This document shows positions 51,077 through 58,533 of a DNA stretch of 64,000 nucleotides, one piece after another. The position numbers and the translations under genes are program-made. The number at the start of each line of letters is the position of its first letter. The first letter of the stretch is position 1. The DNA comes from Mycobacterium rhizamassiliense (GTDB lineage Bacteria > Actinomycetota > Actinomycetes > Mycobacteriales > Mycobacteriaceae). The stretch is taken from NCBI RefSeq assembly GCF_900157375.1, contig NZ_LT721901.1, positions 5,898,970-5,962,969 of the forward strand, read 5' to 3'. The notes below the pieces were generated by a model that had not been told where the DNA came from, ran no database searches, and saw only the letters and a list, made by a program, of their open reading frames with translations.

Positions 51077-51943
51077 CGGGGCCGGGCTAGGCCGCAGCGC
51101 CCGCGTGAAGATCAGGTTCACCTGGCGCATCGCCACGCTGTACGGCCACCACGCCAGCCGCTTGAACGCGTACAACGCACGGATGTCCTGCGACGTGTAA
51201 ATCAGGTACCGGTTCTTTTGCACCCCGGCCAGGATCTTCTCGGCGGCCCGCTCCGGCGACACGGCGTGGCCGCTGAAGCGGTCCACCCACCGGCTGACCT
51301 TCGGATCCTCGCGATCGACCCCGGCGATCTCGACGGTGTTGACCAAAGGCGTCTTCACCGCACCCGGCACCACCACCGACACCCCGATGCGGTGTCGGGC
51401 CAGGTCGAAGCGCAGCACCTCGGACAGCCCGCGCAGACCGAACTTGCTGGCGCTGTACGCGGCGTGCCAGGGCAGCGCGACCAGCCCGGCCGCCGACGAC
51501 ACGTTGACCACGCGCCCGCCCCGCTTGGCCGCGACCATCGAAGGGACGAACGTCTCGATGACGTGGATGGGTCCCATCAGGTTGATGGCGACCATCCTGT
51601 TCCACTGCTCGTGGCTGAGCCGGTCGACGGTGCCCCACGCCGATACTCCGGCGATGTTCATCACGACGTCCATGCTCGGATGGGCGGCGTGGATGTCGTC
51701 GGCGAACGCGGCGACCTGTTCGTAGTCGGCGACGTCGAGGGCCCGGTGTTCGGGCACGCGAGCGCCGAGCGCCTGCGCGTCGGCGACCGTCAGCCGCAGC
51801 CCGTCGCCGTCGCGATCGGTCAGGAACAGCTCCGCGCCCTGCGCCGCGAGCCGCAATGCGGTTGCCCGGCCGATGCCGCTGGCCGCGCCGGTGACAAGGC
51901 ACCGCTTCCCCGCGAAATACTGCCCGGATGTCCGTCGCCCCAT
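51038..51943 (-). CDS. Short-chain dehydrogenase/reductase (Rv3057c-like)
   Basis: A 301-residue SDR: cofactor loop LVTGAASGIGRATALRL, NIAGVSAW in place of NNAG, serine in VVNVSSAAGL, catalytic YSASKFGLRGLSEV. The C terminus has a basic/hydrophobic patch (YAFKRLAWWPYSVAMRQV) that may touch the membrane. Substrate unknown. Coding overlap of 39 bases with dinB2. Confidence 0.87.
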   Translation of the reverse strand: MGRRTSGQYFAGKRCLVTGAASGIGRATALRLAAQGAELFLTDRDGDGLRLTVADAQALGARVPEHRALDVADYEQVAAFADDIHAAHPSMDVVMNIAGVSAWGTVDRLSHEQWNRMVAINLMGPIHVIETFVPSMVAAKRGGRVVNVSSAAGLVALPWHAAYSASKFGLRGLSEVLRFDLARHRIGVSVVVPGAVKTPLVNTVEIAGVDREDPKVSRWVDRFSGHAVSPERAAEKILAGVQKNRYLIYTSQDIRALYAFKRLAWWPYSVAMRQVNLIFTRALRPSPAPLPRHLQLESHPE

Positions 51944-51983
51944 GGCGGTGACGATACCGGGGGTAACGATGCGGCGACGCCCC

Positions 51984-52631
51984 CTACTTCGGTCCGCCGC
52001 CCCACAGCGAGTTCAGCCACAACTGCTCGAGCAGGCGCACGCGGCGGTCCCCGTCTTCGTCGTCACCGACAAAGACGGGGTCGCCCGTCAGCATCAGGGA
52101 CGTGGTGCCCACCAGCGTCCGGACCAGCGTCGGGATGTCGTCGCTGATCGGGTGCGCGGTGCCGGCTTCGATCTCGGCCTCGACGACCGCCACGATGTCG
52201 CGCAGCACCACCTCGAACTGCTGCTGGAGCATGTCCCGGATCTCGGCATCGGTGTAGCGGGCGGCGTTGCATGCCGTCATCACCGGGTCGTTGTGCGCGT
52301 AGACGACGGCGGCGCTGCCCACCATCCGCTTGGCGAATTCCTCCGGCGACTCTCCCGGTTGACGCGGGGCGAAGTATTGGGTGAGTTCCTCGAGCTCCTC
52401 GGTCGCCTCGGCCACGATCGCCGCCAACACCGCGTACTTGGAGTCGAAGTAGAAGTAGAAGCCGGACCGAGCGACGCCGGCGCGCTGGCTGATCGAGCTG
52501 ACTGAAAGCTCGCCGAACGGCTTTTCCTCGAGCAGGTCGCGCACCGCCGACATGATCGCCTGCCGGTGTTTGTCACCGCGCCGCCGCGTGGCCGGCCCGC
52601 CGGCGTCGGAGTTCTCGGCGTGGCTGGTCAT
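51984..52631 (-). CDS. TetR-family regulator (Rv3058c-like)
   Basis: A 215-residue regulator with HTH SVSSISQRAGVARSGFYFYF near residues 42-62, an EthR-like recognition helix. ATG 52631 gives a length matching Rv3058c. Divergent from cyp136 with two palindromes in the 116-base gap, so it very probably represses the P450 gene. Confidence 0.88.
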   Translation of the reverse strand: MTSHAENSDAGGPATRRRGDKHRQAIMSAVRDLLEEKPFGELSVSSISQRAGVARSGFYFYFDSKYAVLAAIVAEATEELEELTQYFAPRQPGESPEEFAKRMVGSAAVVYAHNDPVMTACNAARYTDAEIRDMLQQQFEVVLRDIVAVVEAEIEAGTAHPISDDIPTLVRTLVGTTSLMLTGDPVFVGDDEDGDRRVRLLEQLWLNSLWGGGPK

Positions 52632-52662
52632 CCCCCGACCTTGCCCCACGCCGACGTAAAAG

Positions 52663-52686
52663 CAAACTTGACAGCCGTCAAGTTTG
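52663..52686. promoter_or_regulatory. Long palindromic operator upstream of cyp136
   Basis: CAAACTTGAC-AGCC-GTCAAGTTTG is a perfect dyad with 10-bp arms and a 4-base spacer. It lies 32 bases from the TetR start and 62 bases from the cyp136 start. Confidence 0.75.
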
Positions 52687-52706
52687 TCACGAAAGATGAA
52701 GATCGA

Positions 52707-52720
52707 GTGACACCTGTCAC
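52707..52720. promoter_or_regulatory. Second palindrome upstream of cyp136
   Basis: GTGACA-CC-TGTCAC is a perfect 14-bp dyad 28 bases before the cyp136 ATG. Its sequence differs from the dyad at 52663, so it may be the site of a different regulator. Confidence 0.6.
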
Positions 52721-52747
52721 CTTGTCCGGGTTCGCAAAGGAGCGTTC

Positions 52748-54229
52748 ATGGCCGCGACCATCAGCACCCCGCATTACCTGCTCGACCAGGCGCGTCGCCG
52801 GTTGACCCCGTCGATCACCAACTTCCCCGGGATGGGCCTGCTGGAACGCCGGCTGCTGAACACCGAGTTCCCGGAGCGCAAGCTCGCGGACCCGCCGCCG
52901 GGCAGCGGACTCAAGCCGGCCATCGGCGACGCGGGCCTGCCGGTGTTCGGGCACATCGTCGAGATGATGCGTGGCGGCCCCGACTACCTGAAGTTCCTTT
53001 ACGAGACCAGGGGCCCGGTGGTCTTCGGCGACTCGCCGGTGCTCCCCGGCGTCTCCGCGTTGGGCCCGGACGCCGCGCAGGTCATCTACTCCAACCGCAA
53101 TAAGGACTACTCGCAGCAGGGCTGGGTGCCGGTAATCGGGCCGTTCTTCCACCGCGGCCTGATGCTGCTGGATTTCGAAGAGCACATGTTCCACCGGCGG
53201 ATCATGCAGGAGGCCTTCGTCCGCTCCCGCCTGGTCAGCTACGTCGGGCAGATGGACCAGGTGGTCTCCAAGACGGTCGCCAACGACTGGGCGGTCAACG
53301 ATGCGCGGTTCCTGCTCTACCCGGCGATGAAGGAGCTCACCCTCGACATCGCCTCAATGGTATTCATGGGCCACGAGCCGGGCACCGACCGCGAACTGCT
53401 GACCAAGGTCAACAGCGCGTTCACCACCACCACGCGCGCGGGCAACGCGATCATCCGCACCCCGGTGCCGCCCTTCACCTGGTGGCGCGGGATCAAGGCG
53501 CGCGAGCTGCTGGAGAACTACTTCCGTGAGCGCGTCAAGGAGCAGCGCGCGAACCCCGGCAACGACCTGCTGTCGGTGTTGTGCCAGACCCAGGACGAGG
53601 ACGGCAACACATTCTCCGACGAAGACATCGTCAACCACATGATCTTCCTGATGATGGCCGCGCACGACACCTCGACGTCGACCGTGACGACCATGGCCTA
53701 CTACCTGGCGGCCAACCCGGAGTGGCAGCAGCGCTGCCGCGAGGAATCCGACCGCCTCGGCGACGGGCCGCTCGACATCGACTCGCTGGAGAAGCTTGAA
53801 TCGCTGGACCTGGTGATGAACGAGTCGATCCGGCTGGTGACGCCGGTGCAGTGGGCCATGCGGCAGACGGTGCGCGACACCGACCTGCTCGGCTACTACA
53901 TCCCCAAGGGCACCAACGTCATCGCGTTCCCGGGCCTGAACCACCGGCTGCCCGAATTGTGGACCGACCCAATGAAATTCGACCCGGAGCGATTCACCGA
54001 GCCGCGCAACGAGCACAAGCGGCACCGCTATGCGTTCACCCCGTTCGGCGGCGGCGCCCACAAGTGCATCGGAATGGTGTTCGGGCAACTCGAGATCAAG
54101 ACCATCCTGCACCGGCTGTTGCGCAAGTACCGGCTGGAGCCGCCCCGCGCGGGCTACAAGTGTGAATGGGACTACGGCGGCATGCCGGTGCCGAAGGACG
54201 GCATGCCGATTCTGTTGCGCCCGCTCTGA
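52748..54229 (+). CDS. cyp136: Cytochrome P450 136
   Basis: A 493-residue P450 (Rv3059 is 492). The haem-thiolate loop is FGGGAHKCIGMVFGQLE near residue 435, the I-helix oxygen-activation motif is MMAAHDTSTSTV near residue 310, and the ExxR motif is NESIRLVTPV. It resembles the sterol-demethylase-like CYP51/CYP136 group. The substrate is not established. ATG 52748 follows AAAGGAG. Confidence 0.94.
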   Translation: MAATISTPHYLLDQARRRLTPSITNFPGMGLLERRLLNTEFPERKLADPPPGSGLKPAIGDAGLPVFGHIVEMMRGGPDYLKFLYETRGPVVFGDSPVLPGVSALGPDAAQVIYSNRNKDYSQQGWVPVIGPFFHRGLMLLDFEEHMFHRRIMQEAFVRSRLVSYVGQMDQVVSKTVANDWAVNDARFLLYPAMKELTLDIASMVFMGHEPGTDRELLTKVNSAFTTTTRAGNAIIRTPVPPFTWWRGIKARELLENYFRERVKEQRANPGNDLLSVLCQTQDEDGNTFSDEDIVNHMIFLMMAAHDTSTSTVTTMAYYLAANPEWQQRCREESDRLGDGPLDIDSLEKLESLDLVMNESIRLVTPVQWAMRQTVRDTDLLGYYIPKGTNVIAFPGLNHRLPELWTDPMKFDPERFTEPRNEHKRHRYAFTPFGGGAHKCIGMVFGQLEIKTILHRLLRKYRLEPPRAGYKCEWDYGGMPVPKDGMPILLRPL

Positions 54230-54235
54230 TTTCGG

Positions 54236-54778
54236 CTAGGCGGTCGCTTGCTCGCCGCCCAGCCGGTTGGCGCAGGCGATCAGCGCGCGCAGTGCCGACT
54301 GGGTCGGGTCCGCCGCACAACCCATGGCCCACTCGGCGCGCAAACCGTCGCTGCCGCAGATGAACGTGGCGGTGGCGTCGCTCGATCGCATCTGGTGGAA
54401 CTTCACCGTCTCGATGGTGATCCCGCGCTCGTGCAGCATGGTCGTGAGCGCGGCGATCGGCCCGCTGGCGGCGGCGGTCGCGGTGCAGAGGTTGTCGCCG
54501 ATGGCGATCATCGCCCGGAAGTTGCGCGCCTGCGGGCCCAGGCGCGCGGACGACTGCTCGGGATCGGTGCACTGCCAGTGACCGAGGCGCAGGGGCCCGG
54601 CGCTGGGCCCATAGGTCGCGACGAAGCTTTCCCAGGACATCGCGTCGGCCTGCTCCCGCAGGCCGCGCGGCAGGTCCGCGCCGAAGTGCTCGCCGAACCA
54701 CGCGTTGGCCGCACACGACCGCGCGGGAGTGGGCGTGGGCGCGGTGGTGGAATTGGAAAGAGTTTGCGTTTGAGGCAC
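54236..54778 (-). CDS. Stand-alone LeuA C-terminal regulatory-like domain protein
   Basis: A 180-residue protein. The last 90 residues (GPIAALTTMLHERGITIETV, RSSDATATFICGSDG, then ALRALIACANRLGGE) resemble the leucine-binding dimerisation domain of 2-isopropylmalate/homocitrate synthases, without any catalytic TIM barrel. It may form mixed dimers with LeuA or act as a ligand sensor; this is inference. GTG 54778. A candidate leader peptide and hairpin lie upstream, as for attenuated leucine genes. Confidence 0.65.
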   Translation of the reverse strand: MPQTQTLSNSTTAPTPTPARSCAANAWFGEHFGADLPRGLREQADAMSWESFVATYGPSAGPLRLGHWQCTDPEQSSARLGPQARNFRAMIAIGDNLCTATAAASGPIAALTTMLHERGITIETVKFHQMRSSDATATFICGSDGLRAEWAMGCAADPTQSALRALIACANRLGGEQATA

Positions 54779-54835
54779 GGTGTCGGTCTTCTCTGCTCAG
54801 TAGGAGCGACCGACGGGTAGTAGCTTCCGACCCAC

Positions 54836-54866
54836 AGCGGGGGGTCGGTCTGGATCAGACCCCGCT
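54836..54866 (-). promoter_or_regulatory. Candidate attenuator hairpin
   Basis: AGCGGGG and CCCCGCT form the base of a hairpin, with further GTC/GAC pairing inside. On the minus strand it overlaps the end of the leader peptide and lies 58 bases before the gene start. It could be the antiterminator or terminator stem of an attenuator. Confidence 0.5.
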
Positions 54867-54905
54867 GCGGGTACTGGCTACTACGGCACTCGCGAGAAGA
54901 CGCAC
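54855..54905 (-). CDS. Candidate 16-residue leader peptide
   Basis: A GTG-started frame reads VRLLASAVVASTRSGV and stops inside the following hairpin. Its paired Leu and paired Val codons and position 77 bases before the LeuA-like gene fit a branched-chain amino acid attenuator, a mechanism known for actinobacterial leu and ilv genes. The rest of the 54906-55048 gap shows nothing recognisable. Confidence 0.45.
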   Translation of the reverse strand: MRLLASAVVASTRSGV

Positions 54906-55048
54906 GAGCGCGACCTTAGACGCCGCGTGCAGGCAGCGCAACTCCGTTTCTTGCCTACCAGGAAGTTCCCAGATCCCCAGAAAACTGACAGGAAGAGTTT
55001 TCGGGCCGTTGGTTTACCTGTGTGCAATACGGCTATGCGTCCCCTGGC

Positions 55049-55068
55049 TAGTTGCACATGCGCCTAGT
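55049..55068 (+). promoter_or_regulatory. Shared upstream motif, copy 1
   Basis: TAGTTGCACA (55049-55058) followed by CTAGT at 55064. The same decamer and CTAGT occur at 55596-55610. Each copy is about 50 bases (51 and 48) before the start of a glycine-rich lipoprotein gene, which suggests a common promoter or activator site. Confidence 0.55.
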
Positions 55069-55099
55069 AGTTATCGATGGACAGAAGGGGCTCAAGACG

Positions 55100-55288
55100 A
55101 TGGGCACACACACCAAGAAAACACTGAAGAACACAGCAGCCGCAATTGGCGTCGCAGCGATGGTCCTGTTGCCCACCGGATGCGCGTCGGCCGCGGGTGG
55201 CGCCGGCGGCGGTGGCCTAATCGGTGGGAGTAGCGGTGGCGGCGGCCTAGGCGGCGTAGTGGGCGCGGTCACCGGCCTGCTCGGATAG
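55100..55288 (+). CDS. Small glycine-rich lipoprotein
   Basis: A 62-residue exported protein: signal peptide with lipobox LPTGCAS (Cys near residue 29), then almost only Gly, Ala, Ser, Leu and Val (GGGGLIGGSSGGGGLGG). ATG 55100 with AAGGGG upstream. Function unknown. It is followed by a strong hairpin and resembles the next gene in design. Confidence 0.72.
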   Translation: MGTHTKKTLKNTAAAIGVAAMVLLPTGCASAAGGAGGGGLIGGSSGGGGLGGVVGAVTGLLG

Positions 55289-55298
55289 CAGAAACAGC

Positions 55299-55338
55299 AG
55301 GCGGCCCGCCGGGAACTCGGGCTCCCGGCGGGACGCCT
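55299..55338 (+). terminator. Strong GC-rich hairpin terminator
   Basis: CCCGCCGGGA and TCCCGGCGGG form a perfect 10-bp stem (55305-55332), extended by AGGCG/CGCCT after one mismatch. It begins 10 bases after the lipoprotein stop. No U-tract, as usual in mycobacteria. The rest of 55339-55595 shows no gene. Confidence 0.75.
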
Positions 55339-55595
55339 ACTGTTCTGACATTTCGGCGCCTTTTCTGGGCACAATCAAATTTGCTCGCTTTGCGGTCCCA
55401 TTCGGTCGGCACGCCCGAGTAATTCACGACTAAGAAATAACCGGCGGCGGGGCGTACCGCTGATCAGCCCCGGGATTGTCACCGGCGCGGGACCCCCGGT
55501 CTTTAGACCCAGTCAATTTTGCAAAGGCCAATTCGCCCGAACTTTCAGACTCGTTCGCGTTTGCTTCGCGTGGGGTCCTTCCAGGTTGCGCGAAA

Positions 55596-55610
55596 TAGTT
55601 GCACACTAGT
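55596..55610 (+). promoter_or_regulatory. Shared upstream motif, copy 2
   Basis: TAGTTGCACA immediately followed by CTAGT, 48 bases before the ATG at 55644. See the copy at 55049. Confidence 0.55.
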
Positions 55611-55643
55611 CTGACAAAGGCTCGCCGACGAAGGGCACGCCCG

Positions 55644-55913
55644 ATGAACGCACCGAGCAAGAAGTCACTGGCAACAGCGTTCGCAGCGCTCATCGCGCTG
55701 CCGCTAGCCACCGGGTGTAGTTACGAGGCCATCCCCGGCGTCATCGGCGGCAGTATCGTCGGCCCGGCGATCGGCGGGGCCTCTGGAGCCGGCGGCGCCG
55801 GCGCTGCCGCCGGGGCCGGAGGCGCCGTTGGCACACACGGCGGCGTCATCCGAGGCGGCGTTCCCGCAGGCGCGCCCACGGGCGCGGGCGGCATGCTCCC
55901 GGGACTGCCGTAG
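55644..55913 (+). CDS. Glycine-rich lipoprotein
   Basis: An 89-residue exported protein: signal peptide with lipobox LATGCS (Cys near residue 25), then Gly/Ala-rich sequence (GGASGAGGAGAAAGAGGA). ATG 55644 after AAGGG. Function unknown. It shares architecture and an upstream motif with the lipoprotein at 55100, so the two are probably co-regulated paralogues. Convergent with the sensor gene, 4 bases away. Confidence 0.72.
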   Translation: MNAPSKKSLATAFAALIALPLATGCSYEAIPGVIGGSIVGPAIGGASGAGGAGAAAGAGGAVGTHGGVIRGGVPAGAPTGAGGMLPGLP

Positions 55914-55917
55914 CCGT

Positions 55918-56883
55918 CTAGCCGACCGGTCCGGTCGACGTCTTGAGCGGCAGATACGCCTGGATGGTCGTTCCGGTGGACGTGGTGTGCGTACGCACCA
56001 GATCCGAGATGGCATGCACCAAGAACAGGCCGCGGCTGGCGGGGCCGGTGGGCCCCGGGTCCAGCAGCCCGACCAGCGGATCTTCCAGGCAGCCGGTGTC
56101 GCGCGCCTCGCACACCAGGTGCCCGTCATGCCGCCAGAAGGCGAGCTGGCAGGCCCCCTCGGTGTACATCAGGCTGTTGGTGGCCAGCTCGGTGGCGACC
56201 AATTGGAGGTCGTCGATGCCATCCGCCGACAAACCGACCCAGTCGCCGTAGTTGACGGCGAACGACCGGGCCGGGCGTAGGTCCGTGGACTTCCGAACCA
56301 TGTAGGTGACCGCACCCGGGTTGACGGGCAGCGGTTGATTGCAGTTGGCCAGGATGTCGTGTGGCGCGTACTCCGAACTACGTTGCAGCGCACCGCATTT
56401 CCACACCAACGGATGAGTCGCGCGAGCGCCCGCGAGCACCTCGTCTTCCAGCCGGCCCGCGTCGTAGAGACACAACGCCGATAGCTGCCGGCCCTCGAAG
56501 GCCCCGTTGACCAGCGCTTCGTGCTGCAGGCACGCCGGCAGTTCGGCCGCGGTGCGACCGGGCCACACAACCTGGCTGACGATGCGCGCGCGTTGGTTGG
56601 AGTGTTCCTCGGCGAACGAGCCCTCCATCGCCAGGAACCTGCTCGGGTTGCGGGCCACCTCGGTGATGTCGGCCATCTGCAGGCCGGACGGCAGTGCGCC
56701 GCCGGTGCTGCCCAGCGCGTCGCGCAGCAACGCCAAATTCTCGCCGGGGACGGCGACCAGCACCGCCTCGTCCATCGACAGCCCGTCGCCGACGAAGTCG
56801 ACCACGGAGTCGAGGTATTCCCTTTGCGAGTGGTAGAGGAGCGCGGAATGGACGAAGCCTTGATGCTCGCCTTCCGTGCTCAT
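55918..56883 (-). CDS. MEDS-type sensor with C-terminal anti-sigma (HATPase) domain
   Basis: A 321-residue protein. The N-terminal 180 residues resemble the MEDS/DcmR sensory domain (FVHSALLYHSQREYLDSVVD, AVPGENLALLRDAL). The C-terminal 130 residues are an RsbW-like ATPase fold (DLQLVATELATNSLMYTEG as N-box, GRGLFLV-like SRGLFLVHAISDLV). It is likely an anti-sigma factor or kinase acting on a SigF-type stress system; no sigma gene is adjacent. ATG 56883 has AGGGG upstream; ATG 56916 is in frame. Confidence 0.78.
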   Translation of the reverse strand: MSTEGEHQGFVHSALLYHSQREYLDSVVDFVGDGLSMDEAVLVAVPGENLALLRDALGSTGGALPSGLQMADITEVARNPSRFLAMEGSFAEEHSNQRARIVSQVVWPGRTAAELPACLQHEALVNGAFEGRQLSALCLYDAGRLEDEVLAGARATHPLVWKCGALQRSSEYAPHDILANCNQPLPVNPGAVTYMVRKSTDLRPARSFAVNYGDWVGLSADGIDDLQLVATELATNSLMYTEGACQLAFWRHDGHLVCEARDTGCLEDPLVGLLDPGPTGPASRGLFLVHAISDLVRTHTTSTGTTIQAYLPLKTSTGPVG

Positions 56884-57056
56884 TTCAGCGCCCCTGCTCT
56901 CCGTCACCGATGTCAACTCCCCGCCAGCCCCCTGCCGGACCCGCTATCCGCATTGCCTTTTTCTGTTCCCCCAGTTACCCATCCCCATACCCCGCGAAGG
57001 CCTTGCCTATGCAGGGCGAGACATCACAAACCAGACTCGCTTGGGCGGGAAGCGGG

Positions 57057-58508
57057 CTACAGCCACCACGAGGCAGCCGCGTCCAGGTGGCGACGGACTC
57101 GATAGCTGGCCAAACTGTCGTCGCCGACCGCGATCGCCTCCACGATCCGAAGGTGGGCGTGCTCGACGGCCACGGCGTCATTCGGGCTGGGTAGGGCCTG
57201 TCCGGTGCTGGTCCAGTGCCGCCGGAACAACTCGACGATGATGCGCAGGAACAGGTCCAGCAGCGCGTTGCCGGCCAGCTGCGCCAGCCCGACGTGGAAC
57301 CGGAACTCCTCGGTTGTGGCTTTGCGCACATCATCGGCGGTCGGGCAGCCGTCGAGGACGGCTCGGTGCGTCTCCAGAAAGGCCATTACGTCGGATTCGG
57401 CGCGCCGCTTGACCACCTTGGCGACGTTGTCGATCTCGATGGCATCCCGGACGCTGCGCAGGTCCTCTCGGCTCGGCTGGCGGTACTGGAGGTAGAGCGC
57501 GATCGTGTCGATGCTGGCCTGCGCGTGCGGTTCGGTGACGACCAGGCCACCGCCCGGCCCGCGGCGCATCTGGGCGACCGAGTGGTACTCGAGCAACCGG
57601 ACCGCTTCGCGCAGCACCGCGCGACTCACCCGGTAGCGCTCCAGCAAAGCCGTCTCGGTGCCGAAGACCGTGCCGACCGGCCAATCGCCGGCCCCGATTT
57701 CGTCGCCAATCGTGGCGGCCAGCAGCTCGGCCGATTTGCCCCGGGACGCCTCCACATCGAGCCGCCTGCGGCGCCTGCGGCTCCGGCCGCCGTGACCGGG
57801 ATGGTGCTGCTGCAACCAGCCGGTCACGGCCTCGACGTGTCGCTCGGACAGCGTCTTGGCCCGCGCGGAATCGCCGGCGGTGACGGCGGCGACGAGCTCG
57901 GAGTGGTGCAGGTGCATATGGTCGAGCGCCTCGACGGCCTCGCTGGCCGAGCCGGCTTGCGATTGCAGGGCGTAGCGGGTGGTGAGCCGTATAAGCACGT
58001 CGATGAACAGCTGCAGGACCGGGTTCTTGGACTGCTCGGCCAGCGCGATGTGGAATTCGTCGCGCGGCATCGGCGTGCCGGGCCGCCACTGCTCCTGCTC
58101 GCGCACCACCGCGCGGAGCCGGTCGATGCCTGCCTCGTCGATCCGCTCCGCGGCAAGGGATGCCGCCAGCGGTTCGAGCACCAGGCGCGCGTTGAGCAGG
58201 TCGTCGAGCGTCGTACCCAGGTGCTCGAGATAGATGACGACGGCGCGGGTCGCGGGGCCGGCGTCGGGCTCGCAGACCAGCAGACCGCCGCCCGGTCCGC
58301 GGCGCATGCGGGCCACCTGATGGTGTTCGACGAGGCGAACCGCTTCGCGGAGCACCGATCGGCTGACCGAAAACCGTTCTTGCAGAGCGCGTTCGGAGCC
58401 CAGCGACGCACCAACGGGCCAGCCGCGGCGAACGATGTCCGCCTCGATCTCGCGTGCGATCGTCGAAGCCAATTTCGTGGGCCGCCCGCTGTCCGGATCG
58501 GTGCTCAT
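57057..58508 (-). CDS. Double-module GntR/FadR-family regulator (Rv3060c-like)
   Basis: A 483-residue protein made of two consecutive GntR modules, each with a winged HTH and an FCD ligand domain. The first HTH is ERFSVSRSVLREAVRLVEHH; the second is ERYRVSRAVLREAVRLLEYH, near residue 305. Both are followed by the wing MRRGPGGGL. Normal FadR-like proteins have one module and dimerise, so this protein carries a dimer equivalent in one chain. ATG 58508. M. tuberculosis Rv3060c has the same size. Confidence 0.88.
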   Translation of the reverse strand: MSTDPDSGRPTKLASTIAREIEADIVRRGWPVGASLGSERALQERFSVSRSVLREAVRLVEHHQVARMRRGPGGGLLVCEPDAGPATRAVVIYLEHLGTTLDDLLNARLVLEPLAASLAAERIDEAGIDRLRAVVREQEQWRPGTPMPRDEFHIALAEQSKNPVLQLFIDVLIRLTTRYALQSQAGSASEAVEALDHMHLHHSELVAAVTAGDSARAKTLSERHVEAVTGWLQQHHPGHGGRSRRRRRRLDVEASRGKSAELLAATIGDEIGAGDWPVGTVFGTETALLERYRVSRAVLREAVRLLEYHSVAQMRRGPGGGLVVTEPHAQASIDTIALYLQYRQPSREDLRSVRDAIEIDNVAKVVKRRAESDVMAFLETHRAVLDGCPTADDVRKATTEEFRFHVGLAQLAGNALLDLFLRIIVELFRRHWTSTGQALPSPNDAVAVEHAHLRIVEAIAVGDDSLASYRVRRHLDAAASWWL

Positions 58509-58533
58509 CTCGGAGTCAACCGGGCCCGCCGTC

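Noticed and set aside
55430..55711. A 93-codon minus-strand frame between the lipoprotein genes
   Set aside because: It overlaps the start of a better-supported lipoprotein gene and has no ribosome-binding site or family features.
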